Below are positions 1-6,970 of a stretch of 12,521 nt of DNA, in pieces. The notes under the pieces are model-generated. The model ran no database searches, was not told the origin of the DNA, and saw nothing but the letters and a program-made list of their open reading frames with translations. The first letter of the stretch is position 1; every line of letters starts with the position of its first letter. Made by a program: the position numbers and the translations under genes. This DNA comes from DASUAL01 sp050733055 (lineage in GTDB: Bacteria > Gemmatimonadota > Gemmatimonadetes > Gemmatimonadales > GWC2-71-9). The DNA is taken from positions 1-12,521 of the forward strand of contig JBOHSI010000039.1 of NCBI GenBank assembly GCA_050733055.1. The letters run 5' to 3'.

Positions 1-2
1 CG

Positions 3-836
3 CTGCTCGCCTTCCGGCGCGCTCCCCTGCTCTCCACGCTCTCCGTCACCACGATCGCGTTCTCGCTGTTCGTCGTGGGGTTGTTCGGGCTCGTGGCGGT
101 GAACCTCCAGCAAGCCCTGCGCGACGTCGCCGAGCGGGTGGAGATCGTCGCCTACCTCCTCCCCGGCACCCCCATCGAGACCATCACCATCGCGCAAAAG
201 GACATCGAGGCATTCCCGGAGGTGCAGGCCGCGACCTACGTGAGCGAGGACCAGGCGCTGCGACGCGCTCGCTCGGAGCTCGTCGAGTTCCGCGACGTGC
301 TGCAGGAGCTGGAGCGTAACCCCTTGCCCGCCTCGATCGAGGTGAAGCTCAACCCGCGCTTCCGCGACGCCGAGCACGTCAATGACTTGGCCGAGCGCCT
401 CCGGGGATTCGGCTTCGTGGACGACGTGCGCTTCGGGCGCGACTGGGTCGAGAAGCTCGACCGGCTGCGCCAGATCGCGGCCGCGGTTGGGCTCGTCGTC
501 GGAGCGGCGTTCGCGGCGGTGGCGATCATCATCATCGGCACCACGATCCGGATGGCGGTGCTGCAGCGCAGCCGGGAGATCGCCATCATGCGCCTCGTGG
601 GCGCCACCGACGGCTTCATCCGGCGCCCCTTCCTGCTCCAGGGGGCGATCAAGGGGATGCTGGGCGGCCTGGTGGCCATCGGGTTGTCGTTCGGGGCGTA
701 CGCCCTCATCAACCGATGGCTCATTCACGCCGAGTTCTTCTCGCGGGAGCAAGCGGTTGCCATCGTGGGCTTCGGTATGCTCATCGGGTTTTTTGGAAGC
801 GCCGCCTCGGTAGGCCGGCATCTGCGCCGCGTATGA
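3..836 (+). CDS. ftsX: Cell division protein FtsX, 5'-truncated by the window edge
   Basis: This is the permease-like subunit of the FtsEX complex, which sits in the inner membrane at the division site and passes ATP hydrolysis by FtsE to periplasmic murein hydrolase activators. The frame is open from base 3, so the true start lies outside the window; the GTG at 75 is internal, because the residues before it form the first membrane segment (TIAFSLFVVGLFGLVAV). A periplasmic domain of about 130 residues follows (VEIVAYLLPG, then NPLPASIEVKL and VDDVRFGRDWVEKL, typical of FtsX). Three hydrophobic segments then end the protein. The last part contains the family's REIAIMRLVGAT loop between membrane segments. 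The stop overlaps a possible ATG (833) of the next gene, an EnvC-type activator, the known partner of FtsEX. ftsE should lie just upstream, outside the window. The call is secure. Confidence 0.95.
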   Translation: MLAFRRAPLLSTLSVTTIAFSLFVVGLFGLVAVNLQQALRDVAERVEIVAYLLPGTPIETITIAQKDIEAFPEVQAATYVSEDQALRRARSELVEFRDVLQELERNPLPASIEVKLNPRFRDAEHVNDLAERLRGFGFVDDVRFGRDWVEKLDRLRQIAAAVGLVVGAAFAAVAIIIIGTTIRMAVLQRSREIAIMRLVGATDGFIRRPFLLQGAIKGMLGGLVAIGLSFGAYALINRWLIHAEFFSREQAVAIVGFGMLIGFFGSAASVGRHLRRV

Positions 837-898
837 CGAGGAGCGGGGAGCAGGGAGCGGTTCCCGACGGCGCGATCCGGGAGGTCGGCGCGCACCGC

Positions 899-2101
899 AT
901 GGTCCCGCTCCCCGCCCCCCGCGCCATCGTCGCGCTCGCCGTCCTGCTCGCCTCCGGCGCGCCGCTGCTCGCTCAACGCGCCCAGCCGTTCGACCAACAG
1001 CTCCGCGACAACCAGCGTCGCCTCGAGGACATTCGCCGGGAGCGCACACAGGTCGAGCAGGAACTCGAGCGGCTCCGGACGCAGGCCCATTCGCTCACCG
1101 ACGAGTTGTCCAACATCGAGCGGCAGAAGGAGACCACCAACCGGATCGTGAACGAGCTCGACCGCCAGATCGGCAGTCTCTCCAACCAGATCGACCGCAC
1201 GACCGTGGACCTGCTGCTGGCGCAGGACGCGCTCGAGGAGAAGCGCGCGGTGCTGGAGCGGCGGCTCTTGGACATCTACAAGCGCGGGCCGTTGTACACG
1301 TACCAGGTGCTCCTCGCTGCCGAGAGCTTCGGGGACTTGCTGTCGCGCTACAAGTATCTCTATCTCGTGAGCCGGCAGGACCGCTTGCTTGCGAACGACA
1401 TGTTCAAGCTGCAGCGCCGAATCGCGCGCGAGCGCCAGACGCTGGTGGACGCGCGCGACGCGCTCGGACGGCGCAAGACCGAGCGCACCGAAGAGCTGCA
1501 ACGGTACCTGCAGCTCGAGCACGAGCGGCAAGGATCCCTGCGCGAAACCCGCCGGAGCGCCCGCGAGGCACGGCAGCGGCTCTCGCAGCTCGAGCGCGAC
1601 GAGAAGGGGCTCAACGACCGGATCGCGGCGCTGGAGCGCGCACGCCGCGAGGCCGAGGCGCGCGGCGCTGCGACCGCCGCCGCGTCGATCACCACCGCCG
1701 ACCTTGGCCGGCTCGACTGGCCGGTCGAGGGGAGGATCGTGTACCAGTTCGGCACCGCCACCGGGCCGAACAATACGCGCATCCCGTGGCACGGCATCGG
1801 CATCGCGGCGCCCGCAGGCACGCCCGTGCGGGCGATCGCGAGCGGCACCGTGAGCCTAGCGGGACCGCTCGGCACCTACCTCACGTCCGTCCTCATCGAC
1901 CATGGTGGCGGCTACTACAGCTTCTACGGATACCTCGCCGACGCCGCGGTCGCGCAGGGTGCGCGCGTCGTGAAGGGCCAGATCATCGGGAGGGTCGGCG
2001 GGGAATCGAGCGACCAGGGTCCCCACCTCCACTTCGAGATCCGGGGCCAGGGCGGGATCGCCCTCGACCCGGTCAACTGGCTGAAGCAGCAACGGCGCTG
2101 A
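899..2101 (+). CDS. envC: EnvC-type murein hydrolase activator (coiled coil plus degenerate LytM domain)
   Basis: This is a secreted periplasmic protein predicted to activate cell-wall amidases under FtsEX control. From ATG 899 it has 400 residues. A signal peptide comes first (hydrophobic core IVALAVLLASGAPLLA, cleavage near LLA-QR). Long charged coiled coils span about residues 30-110 and 165-260, and a LytM/peptidase M23 domain spans about 285-398. The zinc site looks incomplete. Where active M23 enzymes have HxGxD, the sequence reads W297-H-G-I-G301, so both ligands of the first half are lost (His298 is shifted by one). The second half, H376-L-H378, is kept. This matches the non-catalytic EnvC class. 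The start is uncertain: ATG 833 overlaps the ftsX stop as ATGA but would put 22 polar residues before the signal peptide. At 899 a GGGAGGT lies about 13 bases upstream. The ftsX-envC order supports the function. Confidence 0.9.
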   Translation: MVPLPAPRAIVALAVLLASGAPLLAQRAQPFDQQLRDNQRRLEDIRRERTQVEQELERLRTQAHSLTDELSNIERQKETTNRIVNELDRQIGSLSNQIDRTTVDLLLAQDALEEKRAVLERRLLDIYKRGPLYTYQVLLAAESFGDLLSRYKYLYLVSRQDRLLANDMFKLQRRIARERQTLVDARDALGRRKTERTEELQRYLQLEHERQGSLRETRRSAREARQRLSQLERDEKGLNDRIAALERARREAEARGAATAAASITTADLGRLDWPVEGRIVYQFGTATGPNNTRIPWHGIGIAAPAGTPVRAIASGTVSLAGPLGTYLTSVLIDHGGGYYSFYGYLADAAVAQGARVVKGQIIGRVGGESSDQGPHLHFEIRGQGGIALDPVNWLKQQRR

Positions 2102-2151
2102 GGGAAACCGGGGAGGACACGACGTTGAGGAACCGCGTTGAGGGAAAGCAT

Positions 2152-2190
2152 GGGCGCCATAGGCCCTAACACCTAGCACCCGGCGCCTTT
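2152..2190. terminator. Weak hairpin between convergent envC and the diguanylate cyclase
   Basis: GGCGCC at 2153-2158 can pair with GGCGCC at 2182-2187, and inside it TAGG (2160-2163) can pair with CCTA (2172-2175), with an unequal bulge. Only three T follow, overlapping the stop codon of the minus-strand gene. The site is where a bidirectional terminator would be expected, but the missing T-tract makes this a weak call. The rest of the 88-base gap (2102-2189) holds TGAGG three times (2099, 2126, 2139) and nothing else I recognise. Confidence 0.25.
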
Positions 2191-3629
2191 CAGCCCTCCC
2201 CCGCCACCCCGATGCGATCCGGCGCGCTCGCTTTCCCTCGCTCGAGGGCCGCCTCGGCCTGCGTGAACAGATCCTCGGGGCGCAGCACTTCGGCGTGGGG
2301 GAACTCGACGACCCCGGCCGAGAGACCCGGCACCTTGCTCGGACCCAGATCCGGGAACATGTGACGGGCGAGCACCTGCCGCAGGCGCTCCACGAACTGG
2401 CGTCCGCCCGAGGCGTTCGTTTCCGGGAGGATCAACGCGAATTCGTCGCCGCCGTAGCGCGCGACGAAGTCCGGCGCGCGGATCTCGCGCTGCATCATCG
2501 CGCCGATCTCCCCGAGCACTCGGTCGCCCGCCTGCTGGCCCAATCGCTCGTTGACCTCCCGCAGTCGGTCCACGTCGAGCAGGACGAGCGCGAACCGCAG
2601 GGAGTAGCGGCGCGCGCGCTCGAACTCGTCGCGCAGCCGACGGTCCAGGGCGTCGAGGCTGCCGCAGCCGGTGAGGACGTCGGTCACGCCGGCGCTGATC
2701 TGGCGGCGGTAGATCGCGGCACGCCGCTCCTCGTTCTCGAGCACCCGCACGGCCGCCTGGGCGATGGTGTTCGCGAACGTCACGTCCTGCGGCCGTAACT
2801 GCGGGTCACCCCGCACGGTGCGCAGAAAGAATACGCCGGCCGCGCGGCCCTGCACGAACACGGGGAGCGCCACGGCCGACTGGACGTTCACGTCGATCTG
2901 CTGCGCCATCCACCGCTTACGGATCGTGTCGAACAGGGGGTGCTCGCGGACGTCGTGGACGATCACCGGGCGCTCGGTGCGGATGGCCTCCTGGATCTCG
3001 GGGTAGCGCTCGAGCTCGACGCGCAGATCGCGAATCGCGGGGTTCTCGTACACCGCCACGACCCGACCCTTGTCTTCGCCCGGCGCGGTGAGCACGAACG
3101 AGCAGTGGGTAAGCCCGAACGCCTGGCCGACTCGGCGCACCAGGGTCTGGAAGATCTCGTCGGCCCGCAGCGCGGCCGAGACCTCCTGGAAGATGTCGAA
3201 GAGGAGATCGCGCGTGCGGAGGGCGTCCCGCGCTTCCTGCACTTCGCGGCGGAGCCGCAAGTCGGCATCGATGCGGGCGCGCAGCTCGCCGAAATGGACC
3301 GGGCTCGCCATCGCGTCCCGGGCCCCCGCCTGGAGGGCGTCGCTCACGGCATCGGCGCCGCCATCCGCCACCAACACGATGACCGGGGCGCCGGCGAAAC
3401 GGGGGCGGGTCGCCAGGTCCCGCACGGCGTCCACGAGCCGGGCCTCGCGCGCGCCCACCCCGAAGATCAACAGATCAGGCGGGTTCTGGTCCGGGCGCTC
3501 CAGTCCCGGCGGTGGATAGGGGGCTTCGGTGACCTGGAACCCGCCGCGAACCAGAAAGCGCTCCAGACCGTCCGGCCGGACGGCCGCGTCGCCGACGAGG
3601 AGGATTCTGGGTTGGGGCTGCTCGGGCAA
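2190..3629 (-). CDS. Diguanylate cyclase: pseudo-receiver, GAF and GGDEF domains
   Basis: This cytoplasmic enzyme is predicted to make cyclic-di-GMP from two GTP. From TTG 3629 it has 479 residues. A receiver-like domain lies at about 8-120, a GAF domain at about 141-300, and a GGDEF domain at about 316-476. The active-site motif is intact (YGGDEF, 393-397), and so is an inhibitory I-site RxxD (RAPD, 384-387) five residues before it, so catalysis and product feedback are both expected. The receiver is degenerate: the phospho-acceptor Asp in DLLIF-x is Gly57, and the usual Lys before the last strand is Ser109 (ASPVHF), so phosphorylation is unlikely. The GAF domain probably senses a ligand or mediates dimerisation. 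The start is uncertain: TTG 3629 places the receiver almost at the N-terminus; GTG 3671 would add 14 residues and the ATG at 3746 would run into pcm. The gene is divergent from pcm and convergent with envC. Confidence 0.9.
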   Translation of the reverse strand: MPEQPQPRILLVGDAAVRPDGLERFLVRGGFQVTEAPYPPPGLERPDQNPPDLLIFGVGAREARLVDAVRDLATRPRFAGAPVIVLVADGGADAVSDALQAGARDAMASPVHFGELRARIDADLRLRREVQEARDALRTRDLLFDIFQEVSAALRADEIFQTLVRRVGQAFGLTHCSFVLTAPGEDKGRVVAVYENPAIRDLRVELERYPEIQEAIRTERPVIVHDVREHPLFDTIRKRWMAQQIDVNVQSAVALPVFVQGRAAGVFFLRTVRGDPQLRPQDVTFANTIAQAAVRVLENEERRAAIYRRQISAGVTDVLTGCGSLDALDRRLRDEFERARRYSLRFALVLLDVDRLREVNERLGQQAGDRVLGEIGAMMQREIRAPDFVARYGGDEFALILPETNASGGRQFVERLRQVLARHMFPDLGPSKVPGLSAGVVEFPHAEVLRPEDLFTQAEAALERGKASAPDRIGVAGEG

Positions 3630-3649
3630 GGCGTCTCGCCGCAGGTTAG

Positions 3650-3686
3650 AGGGTGTCAAGCTATAGTTCACCCTATGGGACGGCAA
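3650..3686. promoter_or_regulatory. Divergent promoter/operator region between the cyclase gene and pcm
   Basis: The gap between the divergent starts is the least GC-rich stretch here. It holds CTATAG (3661-3666), which is self-complementary and reads as a -10-like element on both strands: TATAGT at 3662-3667 for plus, TATAGC for minus. Minus has a TTGCCG 15 bases away (3681-3686) as a poor -35; plus has no convincing -35. A perfect inverted repeat, AGGGTG (3650-3655) and CACCCT (3669-3674) with 13 bases between, is centred on this element and looks like a dimeric-regulator site. If the cyclase starts at GTG 3671 the repeat would overlap its first codon. Confidence 0.3.
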
Positions 3687-3702
3687 CCGCGGAGCGCCGC
3701 AC

Positions 3703-4371
3703 GTGATGGTCCCGGCACCTGAGACCCGCCGGAAGCGCCGCCGCATGGTGTCGAGTCAGCTCGTGGCGCGCGGGATCAACGCGCCGAGAGTGCTCGCGAC
3801 GATGGCGTGGGTGCCGCGCGAATGGTTCCTCCCGCCCCACCTCGGCGACGAGGCGTACGACGACGCGCCGCTCCCGATCGGCAGCGGCCAGACGATCTCG
3901 CAGCCGTACATCGTCGCGCTGATGACCGCCGCGCTCGCGCCGCGCCGCAGTGACCGGGTACTCGAGATCGGCACGGGATCGGGTTATCAGACCGCGGTGC
4001 TCGCGCACCACGGCGCGCGCGTGTACACCGTCGAGCGCCTCCCCGACCTCCTGGTCGAAGCCGAAGACCGCTTCCGCCGGCTCGGGCTGGGGAACATCGA
4101 GACCCGGCTCGGCGACGGCGCCGGCGGCTGGCCCGAGCAGGCGCCGTTCGACGGGATCATCGTCACGGCGGCGGCGCCGGCGGTGCCCGGGCCGCTCACC
4201 GAGCAGCTCGCCGGAGGGGGCCGACTCGTCATTCCCGTCGGCGACCTCGTCTCCCAGGAGTTGGTGATTCTCCAGCGGACGCCGGCCGGCCTCGAGCAAC
4301 GGCGCGCCGGCGGTGTGCGGTTCGTGCCGCTGATCTCGCGGCTCGCGTTCACGGAGAGAGATTGGGGCTGA
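3703..4371 (+). CDS. pcm: Protein-L-isoaspartate O-methyltransferase
   Basis: This enzyme transfers a methyl group from S-adenosylmethionine to isoaspartyl residues in aged proteins, starting their repair in the cytoplasm. The 222-residue protein has the usual family length. Visible signatures are the N-terminal RRRMVSSQLVARGI and RVLATMAWVPREWF, the substrate loop G60-SGQTISQPYIVA, the SAM-binding motif VLEIGTGSGYQT (about 86-97), the acidic VERL after the second strand, and the FDGIIVTAAAP and GGRLVIPVG strands. The start is GTG 3703 or ATG 3706, with GGAG at 3691-3694 giving good spacing; ATG 3745 is also possible but leaves out conserved basic residues. The last ten bases overlap the start of nfo, so the two are probably translated from one message. 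In many Proteobacteria pcm sits beside surE and nlpD; here its partner is a DNA repair gene. Confidence 0.95.
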   Translation: MMVPAPETRRKRRRMVSSQLVARGINAPRVLATMAWVPREWFLPPHLGDEAYDDAPLPIGSGQTISQPYIVALMTAALAPRRSDRVLEIGTGSGYQTAVLAHHGARVYTVERLPDLLVEAEDRFRRLGLGNIETRLGDGAGGWPEQAPFDGIIVTAAAPAVPGPLTEQLAGGGRLVIPVGDLVSQELVILQRTPAGLEQRRAGGVRFVPLISRLAFTERDWG

Positions 4372-5255
4372 GGCACGACCTGCTCGGCGCCCACGTCTCG
4401 ACCCGGGGCGGCGTGGCCACGGCGCCGGCCCGCGGCGCGGGCGTAGGGGCCACCGCGATCCAGATATTCACGAAGACGCCGAGCCAGTGGCGGGAGCCGC
4501 TGCTGCGCGATGCGGAGACGGTGGCCTTCCGGGCGGGGCTCGCCGCGAACGGCATCCGGGCGGTCGTCTCGCACGACAGTTATCTCATCAACCTCGCGTC
4601 GCCGGACCACGCCCTGCGCGAGCGCAGCGTGCAGTGTTTCCTGGGCGAGTTGCGCCGCTGCCGGGCGCTCGGCATCCCATGGGTCGTGTCCCATCCGGGG
4701 AATTTCATCGACGACCGGAGCGCGGGCCTCGAACGGAACGCCCGTGGCTATGCGGCCTGCCTCGCCGCGGTGCGGGGCGACGTCGGCGTGCTGATCGAGG
4801 GCACCGCGGGCGCCGGGACGGCGCTCGGCTCGACACTTGAGGAGCTGCGGGCATTGCGCGACGCCCTGCCCACGGCCGCCCGGCGGCGCGTGGCCTTCTG
4901 CCTCGACACGGCGCATCTGCACGCGGCGGGGTATGAAGTGGCGGCCGCACCGGAGGCGGTGTGGGAGCGGTTCGACCGGGAGATCGGGCTGAGGTTGCTC
5001 AAGTGCTTGCACCTCAACGACTCGAAGGGCGCGTTGGGATCGCATCTCGACCGCCACCAGTGGATCGGCGAGGGCACCATCGGGCCGGAGGCGTTCCGGC
5101 GCATCATGCGCGACCCGCGTTTCGCACGGGTGATTAAGATTATCGAGACGCCCAAGGGCGACGACCCGATCCGCCACGACCGGCGGATGCTGCGGCGGCT
5201 GCGGGCGTACGCCCGCGCCGGCACACGAACCAGACAAACCGCAGGAAGAGTGTGA
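4362..5255 (+). CDS. nfo: Endonuclease IV (AP endonuclease, three-metal TIM barrel)
   Basis: This enzyme cuts the DNA backbone 5' to abasic sites and clears damaged 3' ends in base excision repair. The 297-residue protein is near the family length. All nine expected metal ligands of the trinuclear zinc site can be seen in order: H71 (SHDSY), H111 (SHPGNF), E146 (IEGTAG), D182 and H185 (LDTAH), H217 (HLNDSK), D230 and H232 (DRH), E262 (IIETPK). The usual ENTAG is EGTAG here, a mild change next to the ligand. The start is TTG 4362, inside the end of pcm, with GGAG at 4353-4356 five bases upstream; no other start keeps the first strand (LLGAHVS). The end overlaps the next gene as GTGA. This places nfo in the middle of a coupled three-gene set. 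Confidence 0.95.
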   Translation: MGLRHDLLGAHVSTRGGVATAPARGAGVGATAIQIFTKTPSQWREPLLRDAETVAFRAGLAANGIRAVVSHDSYLINLASPDHALRERSVQCFLGELRRCRALGIPWVVSHPGNFIDDRSAGLERNARGYAACLAAVRGDVGVLIEGTAGAGTALGSTLEELRALRDALPTAARRRVAFCLDTAHLHAAGYEVAAAPEAVWERFDREIGLRLLKCLHLNDSKGALGSHLDRHQWIGEGTIGPEAFRRIMRDPRFARVIKIIETPKGDDPIRHDRRMLRRLRAYARAGTRTRQTAGRV

Positions 5256-5605
5256 TCGCACTCCGGACGAAGCGTCACCGCTGCACCGCACCGCTCGCCG
5301 CGCTGCTCCTGGTGCTCCAGGGGCTCGCGGGCGGTGCCGTGTCGCTCGCGCATGCGTCCGAGCGCTTCACAGCCCCCGCCCACGTCGAGGCGCAACACAG
5401 CTCGAGCTGCCTCGTGCTGCACGACGCGTTCCGCTGCCCGCTGTGTCACTACGCCGGGACGCGAGTCGTGCCGCAGCAGCTGCGCCTGCAGCCAGCCGAG
5501 GTCGCGCCCGCGGAGCGCCCACCCCACCGGACGCAGGTCGCCCGGCCCGGTAACGCAGACTACCTCACCGCACCCCCCCGCGCACCCCCGCTCGCGCGCT
5601 CCTAA
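5252..5605 (+). CDS. Small secreted Cys/His-rich protein with a CPLCH motif
   Basis: The 117-residue product belongs to no family I can name with certainty. It has a basic N-terminus (RTKRHR) and a hydrophobic segment (APLAALLLVLQGLAGGAV), with likely cleavage near SLAHA-S at about residues 31-36, so it should be exported. The mature part begins with a cluster of possible metal ligands: H44, H49, C53, H57, C62, C65 and H66, the last three as CPLCH. The C-terminal third is Pro/Arg-rich and looks disordered. Small exported proteins with a CPxC-type motif (for example DUF2946-like) often lie next to metal transport genes, and a metal uptake operon starts 92 bases downstream; a periplasmic metal-binding role is my inference. 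GTG 5252 overlaps the nfo stop by four bases, with AGGAAG at 5243-5248, so translation is probably coupled. CxxCH could bind heme, but nothing else suggests a cytochrome. Confidence 0.7.
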   Translation: MIALRTKRHRCTAPLAALLLVLQGLAGGAVSLAHASERFTAPAHVEAQHSSSCLVLHDAFRCPLCHYAGTRVVPQQLRLQPAEVAPAERPPHRTQVARPGNADYLTAPPRAPPLARS

Positions 5606-5697
5606 CTGGCCGGCGTAACGACACGCCGGTGCGCCAGAGGTGCGCCTGCCGTGAGGCAGGGCGCCTGCTTGGAGACGCCAACAGGGAGAACGGGGGA
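5606..5697 (+). promoter_or_regulatory. Structured leader of the metal uptake operon: three consecutive hairpins
   Basis: This 92-base gap can form three hairpins in a row. H1 is CCGGCGT (5610-5616) with ACGCCGG (5623-5629). H2 is GCGCCTGCC (5642-5650) with GGCAGGGCGC (5655-5664), one bulged G and a GTGA loop of GNRA type. H3 is CCTG-c-TTGG (5664-5672) with CCAACAGG (5678-5685). H3 takes in the first bases of the Shine-Dalgarno GGGAG (5684-5688) of the barrel gene. The octamer GGTGCGCC occurs at 5628-5635 and 5639-5646, so alternative pairings exist. There is no T-tract, so it is not an ordinary terminator. I recognise no known riboswitch consensus and no clear promoter. GC-rich sequence folds easily by chance, so the regulatory reading is tentative. 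Confidence 0.35.
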
Positions 5698-6969
5698 ATG
5701 ATCGCACATCGTTTCACAATCAGCGCCGCGCTGGAATGCCTGCTCGCGCTGCCGGCTATGGGGGGCGCGCAACAGCCCATGCAGCGGCAGCTGGACTCGC
5801 TCGCGGCGGAGATCCGGACGCTCCAGGTCCGGCTCGACAGCGTGGGGGCGCTGCTCGCGCGTGCCCGCGGGCTGGCACCCGCAGCCGTCGGGGACACCGC
5901 CGCGGGAGACGAGCTCGCGGCGCTGCGCGCGGCAGCAGCCGCCGCCGCCGGCCGCAGCGACACGCTGAGGCCAGACAGCGCGGCCCACGCGCCCACCAGG
6001 TTCGTGGGGCGGGAGCGGAACTTGTCGCAGCTCAATCCGGAGATCACGGTCACAGGCGACGTGCGCGCGTACGCGCGCTGGCCCCGCAGCCCCGGCGACA
6101 ACTTCGACCCGCGCGAGTTCGAGTTCGGATTCCAGTCGGCGCTCGATCCCTACTCGAGCACCAAGGTTTTCGTGAGCATCGAAGGTGACCAGGTGGCGAT
6201 CGAGGAAGGGTACGCCTACTGGACGGGGCTCCCCGGCCGGCTGCGGCTCGACGTCGGCAAGTACCGCCAGCAATTCGGCGAGCTGAACCGCTGGCACCTG
6301 CACGCGGTGCCCGAGACGGAGTATCCGCTCGCGCTCACCACCTACCTCGGCGAGGACGGGCTGTCGGGAACCGGCTTGTCGTTGTACCGGGCGTTCGGCG
6401 GCCTGGGCACGCACGAGGTGACCGGACAGATGACGCTCAGCTCAAGCGACGCGGAGCTGTTCGCGGATGGGCGACGGCCGTCCTACCTCGTGCGCGTACT
6501 CAACTTTTGGCAGCTCACGGGTTCGACATTCATTCAGCTCGGCGCGACGGGATTACACGGCACCAACCCCGACTCCAGCCTCAAGACGATGGTGGGCGGG
6601 ATCGACTTCCGCATCACGTGGCGCCCACCGGCGCGGGCTTTGTACCGGGCGTGGACGCTGCGCGGCGAGTTGTTGGCGCTGCGAAAAGAGTACGCCGCTG
6701 CCGGGAACACACGGCTGGGCGGCTACGTGGGCAGCACGTACAAGCTCGGCCGGCGCTGGATCGCGGGCGCGCGCTGGGACTACGTGGAAGATCCCACGAT
6801 CGGCCTCATCACGCGGCAGGTCACCCCGTCGCTCACGCTGTGGCAGAGCGAGTGGATGTACATCCGGGGGGAGTACCGGTGGCAAAAAATCGCCGGCGCC
6901 GACGCCACGAGCCGGCTCGCGCTCCAGGCGGTTTGGGCGATGGGACCACACAAACACGAGACCTACTGA
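5698..6969 (+). CDS. Outer-membrane beta-barrel (porin-like) protein of a metal uptake operon
   Basis: The 423-residue protein starts with a signal peptide (FTISAALECLLALPAMGGA, cleavage near GGA-QQ). A short coiled coil follows at about 30-60 (LDSLAAEIRTLQVRLDSV), as in porins anchored to the cell wall by an N-terminal helix, then an Ala-rich linker. The rest alternates in the way of an outer-membrane barrel, with many aromatic strand ends. Family-like motifs include LNPEITVTGDVRAY, FEFGFQSALDPYSSTKVFVSIEG, EEGYAYWTGLPGRLRLDVGKYRQQFGELN and YLGEDGLSGTG. I recall this type of barrel beside ZnuA/ZnuB-like genes, which fits the next two genes. It is not a TonB-dependent receptor, as there is no plug domain. 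The predicted role is passive entry of metal or a metal complex into the periplasm. ATG 5698 is preceded by GGGAG at 5684-5688. The stop is one base before the next start. Confidence 0.8.
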   Translation: MIAHRFTISAALECLLALPAMGGAQQPMQRQLDSLAAEIRTLQVRLDSVGALLARARGLAPAAVGDTAAGDELAALRAAAAAAAGRSDTLRPDSAAHAPTRFVGRERNLSQLNPEITVTGDVRAYARWPRSPGDNFDPREFEFGFQSALDPYSSTKVFVSIEGDQVAIEEGYAYWTGLPGRLRLDVGKYRQQFGELNRWHLHAVPETEYPLALTTYLGEDGLSGTGLSLYRAFGGLGTHEVTGQMTLSSSDAELFADGRRPSYLVRVLNFWQLTGSTFIQLGATGLHGTNPDSSLKTMVGGIDFRITWRPPARALYRAWTLRGELLALRKEYAAAGNTRLGGYVGSTYKLGRRWIAGARWDYVEDPTIGLITRQVTPSLTLWQSEWMYIRGEYRWQKIAGADATSRLALQAVWAMGPHKHETY

Positions 6970-6970
6970 C

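Noticed and set aside
725..1792. A 355-codon minus-strand frame opposite envC
   Set aside because: It is a mirror of the coiled-coil codons of envC, has no recognisable domain and no ribosome-binding site.
1787..2032. envC product as an active M23 peptidase
   Set aside because: Two of the expected zinc ligands are replaced by Trp and Gly, and its position behind ftsX fits an activator.
3987..5291. A 434-codon minus-strand frame opposite pcm and nfo
   Set aside because: Both plus-strand genes carry full family motifs; the antisense product is low-complexity and Arg-rich.
5435..5449. CPLCH in the small protein as a cytochrome c heme site
   Set aside because: The protein has no other cytochrome feature such as a distal ligand region, and lies beside metal uptake genes; metal binding is the simpler reading.
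5610..5664. Guanidine-II (mini-ykkC) riboswitch, suggested by ACGA in the loop of the first hairpin
   Set aside because: That class needs two hairpins with ACGR loops; the second loop is GTGA, and the downstream genes are not guanidine-related.
5606..5697. Cobalamin riboswitch, suggested by AACAGGGA near the barrel gene start
   Set aside because: The conserved core and the B12-box ACTG are absent, and the element is at the wrong end of the leader.
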